Positions 51,928 to 61,124 are shown, numbered from the stretch's first letter. The stretch: 64,000 bases of DNA from Paenibacillus caseinilyticus (GCF_027533645.1 NZ_JAQAGY010000024.1:1-64000); one strand, 5' to 3'. Numbers and translations are program-made. The notes: a model not told the origin generated them from the letters alone.

Positions 51928-52341
51928 TTAAAAGTCCTTTTGAAATAAACTAAGCAATAATTTTTCAATATCTTCTTTATTCTCTAAATAGGTCACTTCA
52001 TTTGCAAGTTCTTTAATGGTTTGCACTACTTTCAATGCCTGCTGGTAAAACTGGATTCTTTCCACAAGTTTCATTACTTTTTGATTCAATAGCAACACTG
52101 TTGTGTCCTTACATTCTGTTGATATTGAGTTGTCCCGCAGTATAAGTAATTGTTGAATCTCCTTTATTGTAAAACCTAATTGTTTTAATACGATGATGAG
52201 CCGTATCTGTTTCTCACATTCTTCATCAAATTCCCTATAACCGTTTTCTCGTCTTATTGGATTCAACAAGTTCTCTTTCTCATAATAACGAATTGTATCC
52301 GTTTGAATTTGATATTTGTTCGCAAAATCCTTGATTCTCAT
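51928..52341 (-). CDS. MerR family transcriptional regulator
   Basis: 137 residues from ATG 52341, which follows GAAGGGAGG; the open frame reaches 25 codons further but lacks a site. N-terminal winged helix MRIKDFANKYQIQTDTIRYYEKENLLNPIRRENGYREFD, then the dimerisation helix. The only cysteine in the C-terminal part is isolated, so metal sensing is unlikely; small-molecule sensing is more probable. First gene of the operon with DUF4260. Confidence 0.87.
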   Translation of the reverse strand: MRIKDFANKYQIQTDTIRYYEKENLLNPIRRENGYREFDEECEKQIRLIIVLKQLGFTIKEIQQLLILRDNSISTECKDTTVLLLNQKVMKLVERIQFYQQALKVVQTIKELANEVTYLENKEDIEKLLLSLFQKDF

Positions 52342-52448
52342 TGTAGCCCTCCCTTCCAGTAAAATCATAACATTGGAGTAAAGTCCAGAGTCAACTACTT
52401 CATATCGATGCTCCATTGAGTAACATCGTGTTGCTGTTCACCCCTCAT

Positions 52449-52541
52449 TCACCTATCTGACCGATAGGCCGGCTTCATCTCGGCGTTCCGGATGACGGCG
52501 ATCTCTTCTCCGACAAAGGTCTGTTCGGCGGCCACCGTCAC
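52449..52541 (-). CDS. Possible 30-residue ORF after the AraC gene
   Basis: GTG at 52541 with a full AAGGAGG eight bases upstream opens MTVAAEQTFVGEEIAVIRNA and ends PAYRSDR. It starts 28 bp after the AraC stop on the same strand. The ribosome site is excellent, which suggests the surviving front end of a truncated gene rather than a random frame. Confidence 0.35.
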   Translation of the reverse strand: MTVAAEQTFVGEEIAVIRNAEMKPAYRSDR

Positions 52542-52569
52542 CGTTCCTTCCTCCTTATTTTGCCGCGCA

Positions 52570-53406
52570 TCAGCATCCGTGCATTCTGCGGTATTCGGTC
52601 GGAGATACGCCGTTGCGCTTCTTGAACGCCTTGCTGAACTGATAGACGTCAGAGTAACCGCAGGCTCTGGCTATATCCGTGACGGAATCGCCCGCGAACC
52701 GCAGCCGGCGGACGGCATGCTCATTGCGAAGCTGATCCAGGTACTCCTTGGGGCTGCACCCGTACCGGGCTGCGAAGGTTCTGCGCAAATAGACGGCAGA
52801 GAAACCGGTCTGCTCCGCCAATTCGGTGATGCGAAACTCCGCCACGAATCCCGTGTCCAGCTTCTCTTTGAACGCGCGAAGCGCCACAGCGATTCCTTCC
52901 TCATCGGCTTGCCTCCCTCCTGCTTCTGCCGCCTCGTGCACCTCTTGCATCAGGCGATACCAAACCGATTTCACTCGTGCTTCCCGCACGTGATCCCCAG
53001 GTACCCACTCGCTCTCCGCTTCCCGAAAAAGCCCTCCAATCTTTCCCATTCGCTCACTCTGCAAAGACAAAAGAAAGGGCAGCCGAAGCCGTTCAAGGGG
53101 CTCCGGGGCATCCCATCCCTTCTCACTCATCTGCAGCGAAGCGCAATCGAAGAGCACCATCGTCATCCGAAGGGGGTGCTCTTCGGATGACTTCATGTAG
53201 AGAGGCAGTCCGGGCCAAAGGTATACCAAGGTGCCTCCCTCTACTTCCTGGTCCTCCCCCTCGCAGCGGAAAATTCCCTTACCGCTGTAGATGTAGTAGA
53301 AGGTATGCCCCGATACGGTCTGCCGAATGTCCTCCCAGCCTGGCAGCGCGGGCTTGGCGAGCACCCAATGTATATGCACCACCATATTTCCCACAGCATA
53401 TTCCAT
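52570..53406 (-). CDS. AraC family transcriptional regulator
   Basis: A 278-residue regulator. N-terminal cupin-like sugar-sensing domain (SGHTFYYIYSGKGIFRCEG, GGTLVYLWPGLPLYM, about residues 30-75). The C-terminal AraC domain (about 180-276) has ITELAEQTGFSAVYLRRTFAARYGCSPKEYL and DIARACGYSDVYQFSKAFKKRNGVSPTEYR. It is divergent from the GH2 enzyme at 53550, with a palindrome between the two starts, and so likely controls the GH2/transporter operon in response to its substrate sugar. Confidence 0.9.
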   Translation of the reverse strand: MEYAVGNMVVHIHWVLAKPALPGWEDIRQTVSGHTFYYIYSGKGIFRCEGEDQEVEGGTLVYLWPGLPLYMKSSEEHPLRMTMVLFDCASLQMSEKGWDAPEPLERLRLPFLLSLQSERMGKIGGLFREAESEWVPGDHVREARVKSVWYRLMQEVHEAAEAGGRQADEEGIAVALRAFKEKLDTGFVAEFRITELAEQTGFSAVYLRRTFAARYGCSPKEYLDQLRNEHAVRRLRFAGDSVTDIARACGYSDVYQFSKAFKKRNGVSPTEYRRMHGC

Positions 53407-53432
53407 CGTTCTTCCTCCTACCTATCTTTTGT

Positions 53433-53451
53433 ATCATTTATGATAAATGAT
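53433..53451. promoter_or_regulatory. Palindromic operator candidate between AraC and GH2
   Basis: ATCATTTAT-G-ATAAATGAT, a perfect 9-bp-arm palindrome, 27 bp from the AraC start and about 100 bp from the GH2 start. Confidence 0.5.
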
Positions 53452-53549
53452 CAGGATTGTTTTTGCCATTGTTCCACCCATGCGACTGATGCTACACTCC
53501 CTACATAAAGGGCATGGATGATGGATGACCCACAGTAAAAGGATGGGAG

Positions 53550-55295
53550 ATGATGATTGTGATCCGAACGTTTCAGCAGCATCGACTTCGGAAGTGTCAA
53601 CTGCTTGATGGATTATGGGATTTCGTTTTTGATAAGGACAATATCGGTTTGTCTGAAGGGTGGAACATCAACTTCCCTTCCAGCCACGACCAGGTGCCGG
53701 TGCCGGCCTGCTGGAATAACGAGCTCGGCAAGTTCGACTACGAAGGGGTGGCATGGTACCGCACTTGGGTAACGCTCGAGGAAAGCAGTCATCTGCGTCT
53801 GCTGTTCCACGCCGTGCTGGGACATGCCGATGTGTACTGGGACGGAACCCATCTGGGATATCATTACGGCGGATATACTCCATTTGACTTTACAATCCCT
53901 GACGTTACTTCCGGGGTTCATGAACTCGTCGTCCGCACGGACTGCACGCTGGAGAGCAATACAATCCCCTATCACATTGTGGACTGGTTTCATTACGGCG
54001 GAATCATCCGTCCCGTGGAAGTTCAGCTCTTGCCTGATGTCTCGATCGAGGGGATGCGGTTCACCTATGACATGACAGGAGATTCCAGTGCAGACATCCG
54101 GGTCAGACTCCAGCTTCGCTCCATGTCGGATGCGCCTGTTGAAGTGCCCGTATCCCTCTATCGGAATGGGGAGGCATTCCACACCCAGAACGTATACCTT
54201 CCCCCCAAGGAAAGCATGGAACTGAACGTAGAGCAAGCCTGGTCGGGGCTTCAGCGATGGGAACCCGAGGATCCCGCTCTCTACATGATCAGAGCAACAG
54301 CCGGCCAAGATGACCGGGCAGACCGCATCGGGTTCCGTACCGTAGAGACCCGGAACAAGAAGATTCTGCTGAACGGCAAGGAGCTCTATCTTCAGGGAGT
54401 GAACCGCCATGAGGAACACCCGGAATGGGGCTTCGCTTTTCCTAACAAATTGATGACGAAGGATCTTGACATTATCCTGCAGATGGGATGCAATACCGTA
54501 CGCGGGTCTCATTATCCCCAGAGCGAATACTGGCTCGATCTGCTGGATGAGCGGGGCGTGCTCTTCTGGAGCGAGATTCCGATCTGGGGCGCCGCATTCC
54601 CGGCGGAGGTCACGGACGATCCTCTCTTCGTACAACGTGCGTTAACGATGATGGATGAGATGATCGAACGGGATCTTCACCACCCCTCCATCCTGTTCTG
54701 GTCTGTCCATAATGAGATTGATACGCGCTCCCAACAGGCCTATGACTTGTCCGTTCAGATGACAGAACTCGTTCGGAGCAAGGACCCGTCCAGGCTTGTG
54801 GCTTATGCCACCATGCACCCCATGACAGACATCTGCCTCGGACTATTCGACGTGATCGGCATTAACTATTATGGCGGATGGTATTTCGGACATGCCACGT
54901 TCGAGGAGATGCTTGTAACCTTCCATGAGCGCTGCAAGGAATATGGGGCTGAGAACACCCCGGTGCTGATGACCGAATTTGGCGGAGCAGGCGTGTTCGG
55001 CGACTCCGGCTGGGAGCCCCGTCTATTCAGCGAGGACTACCAAGCCGATCTGCTCAGGGACTCCCTGAAGCTCTTCCGGGCCGACCCGAAGATCAGCGGC
55101 ACTTACGTTTGGCAGTTTGCAGATACCCGGGCCGACCTGCAGAGCCGCCGCCCCCACTTCAGGGACCGCGCACGCTCCTTTAACAACAAGGGGCTGGTCA
55201 ATGAATATCGCAAACCCAAGCTCGCCTATCGCGTGGTCAAGGGCATATACAAAGACCAGAACGATCCCTACGTCTGGGGCTCCACGCTGCAATGA
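53550..55295 (+). CDS. Glycoside hydrolase family 2 protein (beta-glucuronidase type)
   Basis: A 581-residue cytoplasmic enzyme. Jelly roll (1 to about 160, PVPACWNNELGKFDYEGVAWYR, YGGIIRPVEVQLL), Ig-like domain (about 165-265) and TIM barrel. Signatures: LQGVNRHEEHPEWG, GCNTVRGSHYPQSEYWLDLLDERG, SEIPIWG, acid/base in SVHNEIDTRS (Glu389) and nucleophile in LMTEFGGAG (Glu476). Two ATGs stand together at 53550; AAAGGA lies seven bases upstream. It is clearly related to the GH2 at 13509 but keeps the more canonical WSEIPIWG. First gene of the third sugar cluster, under probable AraC control. Exact sugar not determinable. Confidence 0.89.
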   Translation: MMIVIRTFQQHRLRKCQLLDGLWDFVFDKDNIGLSEGWNINFPSSHDQVPVPACWNNELGKFDYEGVAWYRTWVTLEESSHLRLLFHAVLGHADVYWDGTHLGYHYGGYTPFDFTIPDVTSGVHELVVRTDCTLESNTIPYHIVDWFHYGGIIRPVEVQLLPDVSIEGMRFTYDMTGDSSADIRVRLQLRSMSDAPVEVPVSLYRNGEAFHTQNVYLPPKESMELNVEQAWSGLQRWEPEDPALYMIRATAGQDDRADRIGFRTVETRNKKILLNGKELYLQGVNRHEEHPEWGFAFPNKLMTKDLDIILQMGCNTVRGSHYPQSEYWLDLLDERGVLFWSEIPIWGAAFPAEVTDDPLFVQRALTMMDEMIERDLHHPSILFWSVHNEIDTRSQQAYDLSVQMTELVRSKDPSRLVAYATMHPMTDICLGLFDVIGINYYGGWYFGHATFEEMLVTFHERCKEYGAENTPVLMTEFGGAGVFGDSGWEPRLFSEDYQADLLRDSLKLFRADPKISGTYVWQFADTRADLQSRRPHFRDRARSFNNKGLVNEYRKPKLAYRVVKGIYKDQNDPYVWGSTLQ

Positions 55296-55397
55296 TCGCA
55301 TAAGGGCTATCCCAAGGGGGATGGCCCCTCCGGATTAGAGATTCGTATTCCAAATGGATTACATATCATGATCTAGATTGGGGAGGTCCATGTATTC

Positions 55398-57002
55398 ATG
55401 TCCATGCACACAAGAAAGAGGAGCAGGGCTGCAGCTGGTTTTACCATTTTGGCACTGTTCGCGACTACTTTGACCGCGTGCAGCGAAGGGAAATCCACAG
55501 GAGCCGCATCAGAGAAACAAGATTCAGCGCAGCAGACTCAAGCCTTAACGAAATTAACGTATTGGGTGGAGTTGTTTCCGGATGCTGCCGCCATAATGAA
55601 GAGTTATGGAGAGGTTACTGCTTGGAAGGAAATCGAGGCTAAAACCGGCGTCCATATGGAATTCCAGCACCCGGCACAAGGCCAGCTCGGAGAACAATTC
55701 AACTTGCTGGTAGCATCGAATAAGCTGCCTGATGTTGTGGATTATGCATGGAACAGCTACCCTGGCGGTGCCCAGAAAGCGATCAGGGATAAGAAACTGA
55801 TCCCGCTTAACGACTATTTGGATCATGCACCCAACCTCAAAGCGCTGTTCGACGCTAACCCGGAATGGAGAAAAATGGCCTCCACGGACGATGGCCAACT
55901 CATTGGCTTCCCGTTCATTCGCGAGGATGTCACACAGCAAGTATTCCTGGGACCGGCCATCCGCAAGGACTGGCTGGATAAATTAAAATTACCCTCGCCG
56001 ACAACCATCGACGAATGGCATACGGTTTTGAAAGCGTTTAAAGAACAGGATCCCAACGGCAATGGCAAGGCGGACGAAATTCCGATCCTGATTCCAGCAG
56101 GAGAACTGGCTTTCGCCGGCGCCTTCGGCACGCCTAACGATTTCTTCCAGGAGAATCATACCGTCAAATACGGCCCCATTGAACCAGGCTTCAAGGAATA
56201 CCTGGCCACCATGAACAAGTGGTATAAGGAAGGACTGCTCGACAAGGACTTCTCGTCAACGGACAGCAAAATAAAAGATGCCAAAATAACGGGCAATCAG
56301 GTCGGTTCGACGGTTTTGTTTCTCAATGGCGGAATCGGAAAATACATGGACTTAAAGGCGAAAAGCCAGCCGGAATTCAAGATTGCCGGAACCGCCTACC
56401 CGACATTGAATCCTGGCGAAAAACCGGAATTCGGGTATATGGACAATCCGGTTACCGGCATCTTTGCAGCGATATCCGGAAGTAATAAGAACGTTATGGA
56501 AACCGTAAAATTCCTGGATTACTTGTACAGTGAAGAAGGAAAACGCATCATGAATTTCGGAAAAGAGGGAGAAACGTACACTTTTATTGACGGCCAGCCC
56601 AAGTATACGGACGCTATACTGAAAAATCCAGACGGACTGCCGATTTCCCAAGCTTTTAGAAAGCATATTATGGGCGCTACGTCGGGTCCTTTTGTTCAGG
56701 ATGTACGCCACACGCAGCAGTACACGACCAAGCCGGAACAAAAAGAAGCCATGAAGCTGTGGTCCGCCCCTACGCACAAAAAAAGAATGCCTCCGGTTAG
56801 TATCGCTGTAGAAGACAGCAGCCGATACGCCTCGATCATGACCGACGTTAATACGTTTAAGGATGAGATGGTTCTGAAATTCATTATGGGTTCGGCGTCG
56901 CTGGACCAATTCGATGCCTATGTAAAAGCGTTAAAAGGCTTAGGTATCGAAGAAGCGATCCAAATTCAGCAAGCAGCATTAGAACGCTATAATCATAGAT
57001 AA
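55398..57002 (+). CDS. Sugar ABC transporter solute-binding lipoprotein (third cluster)
   Basis: A 534-residue family 1 binding protein. Signal sequence with lipobox TTLTAC (Cys about residue 28). It contains LTYWVELFPDAAAIMKSYGE, FKEQDPNGNGKADEIPI (a calcium-like loop common in this family) and TVKFLDYLYSEEGKRIMNFG. GGGAGG lies eleven bases before ATG 55398. It begins 102 bp after the GH2 stop and is followed by two permease genes. Since the second permease is interrupted, this protein may no longer serve an active importer. Confidence 0.92.
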   Translation: MSMHTRKRSRAAAGFTILALFATTLTACSEGKSTGAASEKQDSAQQTQALTKLTYWVELFPDAAAIMKSYGEVTAWKEIEAKTGVHMEFQHPAQGQLGEQFNLLVASNKLPDVVDYAWNSYPGGAQKAIRDKKLIPLNDYLDHAPNLKALFDANPEWRKMASTDDGQLIGFPFIREDVTQQVFLGPAIRKDWLDKLKLPSPTTIDEWHTVLKAFKEQDPNGNGKADEIPILIPAGELAFAGAFGTPNDFFQENHTVKYGPIEPGFKEYLATMNKWYKEGLLDKDFSSTDSKIKDAKITGNQVGSTVLFLNGGIGKYMDLKAKSQPEFKIAGTAYPTLNPGEKPEFGYMDNPVTGIFAAISGSNKNVMETVKFLDYLYSEEGKRIMNFGKEGETYTFIDGQPKYTDAILKNPDGLPISQAFRKHIMGATSGPFVQDVRHTQQYTTKPEQKEAMKLWSAPTHKKRMPPVSIAVEDSSRYASIMTDVNTFKDEMVLKFIMGSASLDQFDAYVKALKGLGIEEAIQIQQAALERYNHR

Positions 57003-57072
57003 GCATGGCCAATTCCGGAATATGGATGGACAGCGGCTTACCATATTCCGGGAATCCGGGAGGGATCATTCC

Positions 57073-58035
57073 GTGCCTGATGTAGACAAAAACCTGGTGA
57101 AGGCAGCAGCCAGAATGCCTTGGGAAAGCAAAATGAACATCATGAAAAAGGACCTTGTTCGAAATCGCAACATTTATCTCATGCTTCTTCCTGTAATTGC
57201 CTATTACGTCATTTTCCATTACGGCCCCATGTATGGTCTGCTCATTGCGTTTAAGGATTTTGGTATCGCAGACGGAGTTTGGCGAAGTCCTTGGGTCGGG
57301 TTTACCCACTTTCAACATTTTTTTGAAAATCCTTACTTTGGGCGGCTTATCCGCAATACCTTCATGATCAATGTCTATGAATTGCTGTTCGCCTTTCCCG
57401 CCCCTATCATCCTGGCTCTTTTACTTAATGAAATTCGCCTTGTCCTATTCAAACGACTCGTACAGACCATTAGTTATCTCCCCCACTTTATTTCCATCGT
57501 AGTCGTAGTGGGAATGCTCGTCGATTTTGCTGCGCGCGATGGTCTGGCCAATAACATCCTCGGATGGTTCGGTATGGAGCCGATCGCTTTCCTTCAGGAG
57601 CCGGGGTGGTTTCGCCCCTTGTTTATATCCTCCGGGATCTGGCAAGGGATTGGATGGGGTTCCATCATCTATCTCGCCGCGATGTCCACGATCGATCCTT
57701 CCTTGTACGATGCAGCCCGGATCGATGGTGCAGGCCGATGGAAGCAGACCTTGCATGTAACAATCCCAGGCATCATGCCCACGATCATCATCCTGCTGAT
57801 CCTGAACATAGGATCCATGCTTTCCGTCGGAAGCGAAAAGATCATACTGATGTACAACCCGCTAACCTATGAAACGGCAGACGTAATTTCAACTTATGTA
57901 TACAGAAAAGGGATTCTTGGGGCTGATTTCGGGTATTCCGCTGCCGTAGGTTTGTGTAATTCAGTCATCAGCTTTATTTTGCTTACACTTGCCAATACGA
58001 TCAGCAAACGAGTAAGCGAACACAGGTTGTGGTGA
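57073..58035 (+). CDS. Carbohydrate ABC transporter permease (LplB/YteP type, third cluster)
   Basis: A 320-residue permease. I place the start at GTG 57073, nine bases after GGGAGG; the frame is open 17 codons further upstream without a site. Six helices, hallmark FKRLVQTISYLPHFISIVVVVG, and EAA loop LYDAARIDGAGRWKQTLHVTIPG. Its end overlaps the longest reading of the next gene by 7 bp, though the likely start of that gene lies 14 bp downstream. Confidence 0.92.
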   Translation: MPDVDKNLVKAAARMPWESKMNIMKKDLVRNRNIYLMLLPVIAYYVIFHYGPMYGLLIAFKDFGIADGVWRSPWVGFTHFQHFFENPYFGRLIRNTFMINVYELLFAFPAPIILALLLNEIRLVLFKRLVQTISYLPHFISIVVVVGMLVDFAARDGLANNILGWFGMEPIAFLQEPGWFRPLFISSGIWQGIGWGSIIYLAAMSTIDPSLYDAARIDGAGRWKQTLHVTIPGIMPTIIILLILNIGSMLSVGSEKIILMYNPLTYETADVISTYVYRKGILGADFGYSAAVGLCNSVISFILLTLANTISKRVSEHRLW

Positions 58036-58049
58036 AGGGGAGAGAACAT

Positions 58050-58931
58050 ATGAATTACAAACGCACCCTGGGCGAAACCCTATTTTCATGGTTTAATCTG
58101 TGTTTTATGCTTTCGCTTTGTTTCTTGACGCTGTATCCATTTATGTATATCCTGTTCGCCTCTTTAAGCGATCCTGCGGAAATGGCCCAGTATCGCGGCA
58201 TGCTGTTCTACCCGCAGGGGTTTAGCTTGGCTGCCTATAGAGCGGTGCTGGACAATCCCATGGTTTCAACCGGTTACCGGAATACGCTTTTCTATGTCAC
58301 GGCAGGAACCGTTATCAACTTACTCATGACAACGCTCGGCGCCTATGCCCTCTCCCGTCGAAATGTTTATTTCAGTAACGCCATCATGCTCTTTATCGTT
58401 ATCACCATGGTGTTCAATGGAGGGCTTATTCCCTCCTTCCTGCTGGTAAACAACCTGGGTCTGTTAAATACGCCTTGGGCGCTTCTTCTGCCTGGCGCCA
58501 TCAGCTCGTTTAACTTAATCATTATGCGAACCGCCTTCCAAGGCATACCTGTAGGGTTGGAAGAATCCGCACGCATCGATGGAGCGAATGACTGGACCAT
58601 TTTGAGTCGAATCATCATCCCCCTCTCCATGCCCGTCATTGCCGTTATGATTCTGTGGTACGCCGTAGGACACTAGAATTCGTATTTCAGTGCATTGATC
58701 TATTTGCGTGATCGGGAATGGTTCCCTCTTCAGCTGGTGCTCAGGGAGATTCTTATTTCGAACAGCACAGATAGTATGATGACCGGAGCAGGCGCCGGCG
58801 ATCGTATGGATATTGGCGTAACGATTAAGTACGCGACGATCATTGTATCCACATTGCCCATCTTGATCCTGTATCCCTTTTTGCAAAAATACTTCGTGCA
58901 CGGCGTTATGATCGGTGCGTTAAAGGAGTAA
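58050..58931 (+). pseudogene. Carbohydrate ABC transporter permease (LplC/YtcP type) with in-frame amber stop
   Basis: From ATG 58050 (GAAGGGG ten bases upstream) the frame encodes a normal permease up to the EAA loop (LEESARIDGANDWTILSRIIIPL) and WYAVGH. A TAG codon at 58674-58676 follows, and the same frame then continues without a shift as NSYFSALIYLRDREWFPLQL to YPFLQKYFVHGVMIGALKE at 58931. The sister genes read GHWNS or GQWNS at this point, so a single change TGG to TAG has replaced the tryptophan. Everything else is intact. The product would lack the last two helices unless the codon is read through. Confidence 0.9.
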
Positions 58932-58979
58932 ATCCCCTTCGATTACGCTCGATGGCGAAGGCCGGCATGACCGCGTGAA

Positions 58980-59116
58980 GAGCGGTCTTCGACGGGCTAT
59001 AAACGGCGCCGATAACTGGCCGATGCGGAAAGTTCGGGTCCGAGTTGATCGTCAGCGATCCGGAAGAGCTCGAAACGTGGACGATGCGTTACGCCGCGGC
59101 GACGATGGAGTCTTGA
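58980..59116 (+). pseudogene. Small C-terminal remnant, possibly of a WYL-type regulator
   Basis: The plus strand reads ADNWPMR in one frame and KFGSELIVSDPEELETWTMR, YAAATMES with TGA at 59116 in another. The FGSEL-x2-SDPEEL pattern resembles the C-terminus of WYL-domain regulators. Too short for certainty. The rest of the 304-bp gap holds only hairpins. Confidence 0.35.
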
Positions 59117-59200
59117 TTCGTGGCGTCAAGCTGAAGGGCTCTTACCTCGACCGGACTTGCGCCGGCTCGTTGTGCCTAGCTTGGCTAGGCGCGATAGATC

Positions 59201-59225
59201 AAAAAGCCGCCGTTTCTTCGGCGGC
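59201..59225 (-). terminator. Terminator of the DoxX operon
   Basis: GCCGCCG-TTTCTT-CGGCGGC with TTTTTG following on the minus strand, 11 bp after the stop at 59236. A second perfect hairpin, GCCTAGC-TTG-GCTAGGC, lies at 59174-59190. Confidence 0.8.
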
Positions 59226-59235
59226 CGTATCTATG

Positions 59236-59664
59236 TTATTCGCGTTCCCAGAGAAGATGGCGCAGTCTTCGATCGGTCAGCCACAGCGCCCCCCAAGCAA
59301 GTACGGCGACATAGACAGGAAACATCATGTGAGACCACAACGGATGATCCACCCTGAGATGTGCAGCCACCGCGCCGCCTAAGTAGCCTGTGAGCAGCAG
59401 CGCCCCCAAGAACCGCGTTCGCGGTAAGGCATACAGGATGGTGCAGAACAAACCTAGAACTCCCATCGCCACGAGGTGGTTCTCGGTGAATCCAAGTGTG
59501 AGCGTGCCCTCTATCACTGGCGCGGGCTTGGCGATTTTCCCTATCCCATCGAACAGCATGAACAGGACGACGATTCCGCTCATGGCACGCGCCGTCCAAA
59601 GCCGCGCCTTAGAGATGTCGTTTGCGATCGTTATCCCCGTGTTCGTCTTCATCTCCATCTTCAT
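59236..59664 (-). CDS. DoxX family membrane protein
   Basis: 142 residues from ATG 59664, shortly after GGGGGGA; longer readings run through the preceding gene and lack support. Four helices: TARAMSGIVVLFMLFDGIGKI, HLVAMGVLGLFCTILYALP, FLGALLLTGYLGGAVAAHLRV and MMFPVYVAVLAWGALWLTDRRL, matching DoxX/DoxD-like proteins. It begins 16 bp after the SRPBCC gene and belongs to the sigma-SRPBCC-DoxX operon. Function not established; the family is linked to thiol and redox stress in some bacteria. Confidence 0.85.
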   Translation of the reverse strand: MKMEMKTNTGITIANDISKARLWTARAMSGIVVLFMLFDGIGKIAKPAPVIEGTLTLGFTENHLVAMGVLGLFCTILYALPRTRFLGALLLTGYLGGAVAAHLRVDHPLWSHMMFPVYVAVLAWGALWLTDRRLRHLLWERE

Positions 59665-59680
59665 GACCGTCCCCCCTATT

Positions 59681-60106
59681 CTAGGATTTCTCCGTATATT
59701 TCTTGAAATTGTCCAAAATCGCCTGCCATCCCGCCTGCTGCATCTCGGTGGAATGGGTGCTTTCCGCGTCAAAAATTTCAATCACCTTGGTTTCGTTCCC
59801 TTGATTCATGAAGGTGATCTCGACCTTTCTCCCGTCTTCCATCGTGTATGAAATCTGCTCATGCAGATTCACGACGTCGTAGGTTCCAAAAAAGTCAAAC
59901 CCCATGCTGCCGTCTTTCGCTTCCATCCGGGTGAGGAACCTGCCTCCAACCCGCAGATCATTTTCCGCCTTCGGTGCGTGCCATGTCTCCGAAGCTTGAT
60001 TCCACTTCGTGATGTGTTCCGGCTCGGTCCAGTACCTCCATGCCTTTTCTACCGGCGCTTGAACGACGGCCTCCACGGTAACTTTCGTCGGTTGGCTTGT
60101 TTTCAT
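59681..60106 (-). CDS. SRPBCC (AHSA1-like) domain protein
   Basis: 141 residues from ATG 60106, preceded by GAGAGGG. VTVEAVVQAPVEKAWRYWTEPEHITKWNQAS, with WHAPKAENDLRVGGRFLTRMEAKDGS and AGWQAILDNFKKYTEK, shows the START/AHSA1 hydrophobic-pocket fold. These proteins bind small lipophilic ligands and are often paired with ArsR regulators or ECF sigma factors. It lies 61 bp downstream of the sigma factor gene, same strand. Confidence 0.87.
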   Translation of the reverse strand: MKTSQPTKVTVEAVVQAPVEKAWRYWTEPEHITKWNQASETWHAPKAENDLRVGGRFLTRMEAKDGSMGFDFFGTYDVVNLHEQISYTMEDGRKVEITFMNQGNETKVIEIFDAESTHSTEMQQAGWQAILDNFKKYTEKS

Positions 60107-60167
60107 TGTAAAAACACCCTCTCTTGTTTTTGTTTTCACTACTGTAGACGAAACCAACCGACGAAAT

Positions 60168-61124
60168 TCATCGGTCCAATCGATCCGGAAGCCCGAATCG
60201 GGCAAATAATTTTCGATTGATGAAATTCTGGACGTGGAATACTTGGTTGTCTTTCACTTCTAAGAGGTGAATTCCCCAAGGGACCAAGCCGTCCTCTTCG
60301 CTGCTCGGCATATACTGCGCTAACGCAGGGTAACCGCCATTGGCCGTAACCGGCACAAACCGGGATCCCTCGCAATGGCCGCGCGTAAGCGTGAAGAACT
60401 TGAACAAATCGTCCTTGCCGCGCACCCACATCGGGAAAGGCGGCATCGACATCCGACCCTCTTCATGGAACAAGGCGACCAGGGCGCTGATATCGAATTG
60501 CTCGAAAGCTTCCACATATCGCGACAGCAATTCCTGATCCGGTGCCTCTTCGCTCCTGTGAAACTCATCGGAACGGAGCTGCTCCCGCGCAAGCGTATCC
60601 CTGGCTCTCTGCAGAGCGCTGTTCACTGCTGCCGGCGACATGCCTAACGTCTCTGCGATCTGCTTGGAGGGCCACTCGAATACATCCTTCAAAATCATCA
60701 CTGCCCGTTGCCGGGGAGGCAAGAGCTGTAAAAGTGTAATAAAACAGATATGCAGCGTATCTTTGCGGATGAAAATATCTTCCGGATTATTCGAAAAGTC
60801 AGGGGCCGGCCAAATCCAAGACGAGTCAGGCAGCGTCTCGCGAGGTTCGACAATCGATTCCGCAGGGCCAAAGAAGTCTACGGGGCGAATGCGGCGTTTC
60901 GTTTGTCTTAGCTTGTCCAGGCATATGTTGGATGCGATCCGATAGACCCACGTTTGAAATGAGGATTCCTGCCGGAAGGAGTTCCAGCTCTGCCAGACGC
61001 GAATGAAGGTTTCCTGCACGGCATCGTCTGCGTCATCGATAGACCCCAGCATCCGATAGCAGAATGAGGTTAACCCCGGTTTCAAGTCGTCAAATAACTG
61101 AAGTTCTGGTGCGGTTGCGTTCAT
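60168..61124 (-). CDS. ECF sigma factor with SnoaL-like C-terminal domain (SigX5/TIGR02960 type)
   Basis: 318 residues from ATG 61124, after AAGGGTGG; upstream in-frame codons lack a site. Region 2 (FCYRMLGSIDDADDAVQETFIRVWQSWN) and region 4 (QIAETLGMSPAAVNSALQRARDTL) are followed by a SnoaL/NTF2 domain with FHEEGRMSMPPFPMWVRGKDDL. WLPEP and DGGGK, the ECF41 marks, are absent, so this is a different group from the gene at 40095. The operon with SRPBCC and DoxX suggests that it controls, or responds together with, these small proteins. A dyad at 61153 sits in its promoter. Confidence 0.9.
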   Translation of the reverse strand: MNATAPELQLFDDLKPGLTSFCYRMLGSIDDADDAVQETFIRVWQSWNSFRQESSFQTWVYRIASNICLDKLRQTKRRIRPVDFFGPAESIVEPRETLPDSSWIWPAPDFSNNPEDIFIRKDTLHICFITLLQLLPPRQRAVMILKDVFEWPSKQIAETLGMSPAAVNSALQRARDTLAREQLRSDEFHRSEEAPDQELLSRYVEAFEQFDISALVALFHEEGRMSMPPFPMWVRGKDDLFKFFTLTRGHCEGSRFVPVTANGGYPALAQYMPSSEEDGLVPWGIHLLEVKDNQVFHVQNFINRKLFARFGLPDRLDR

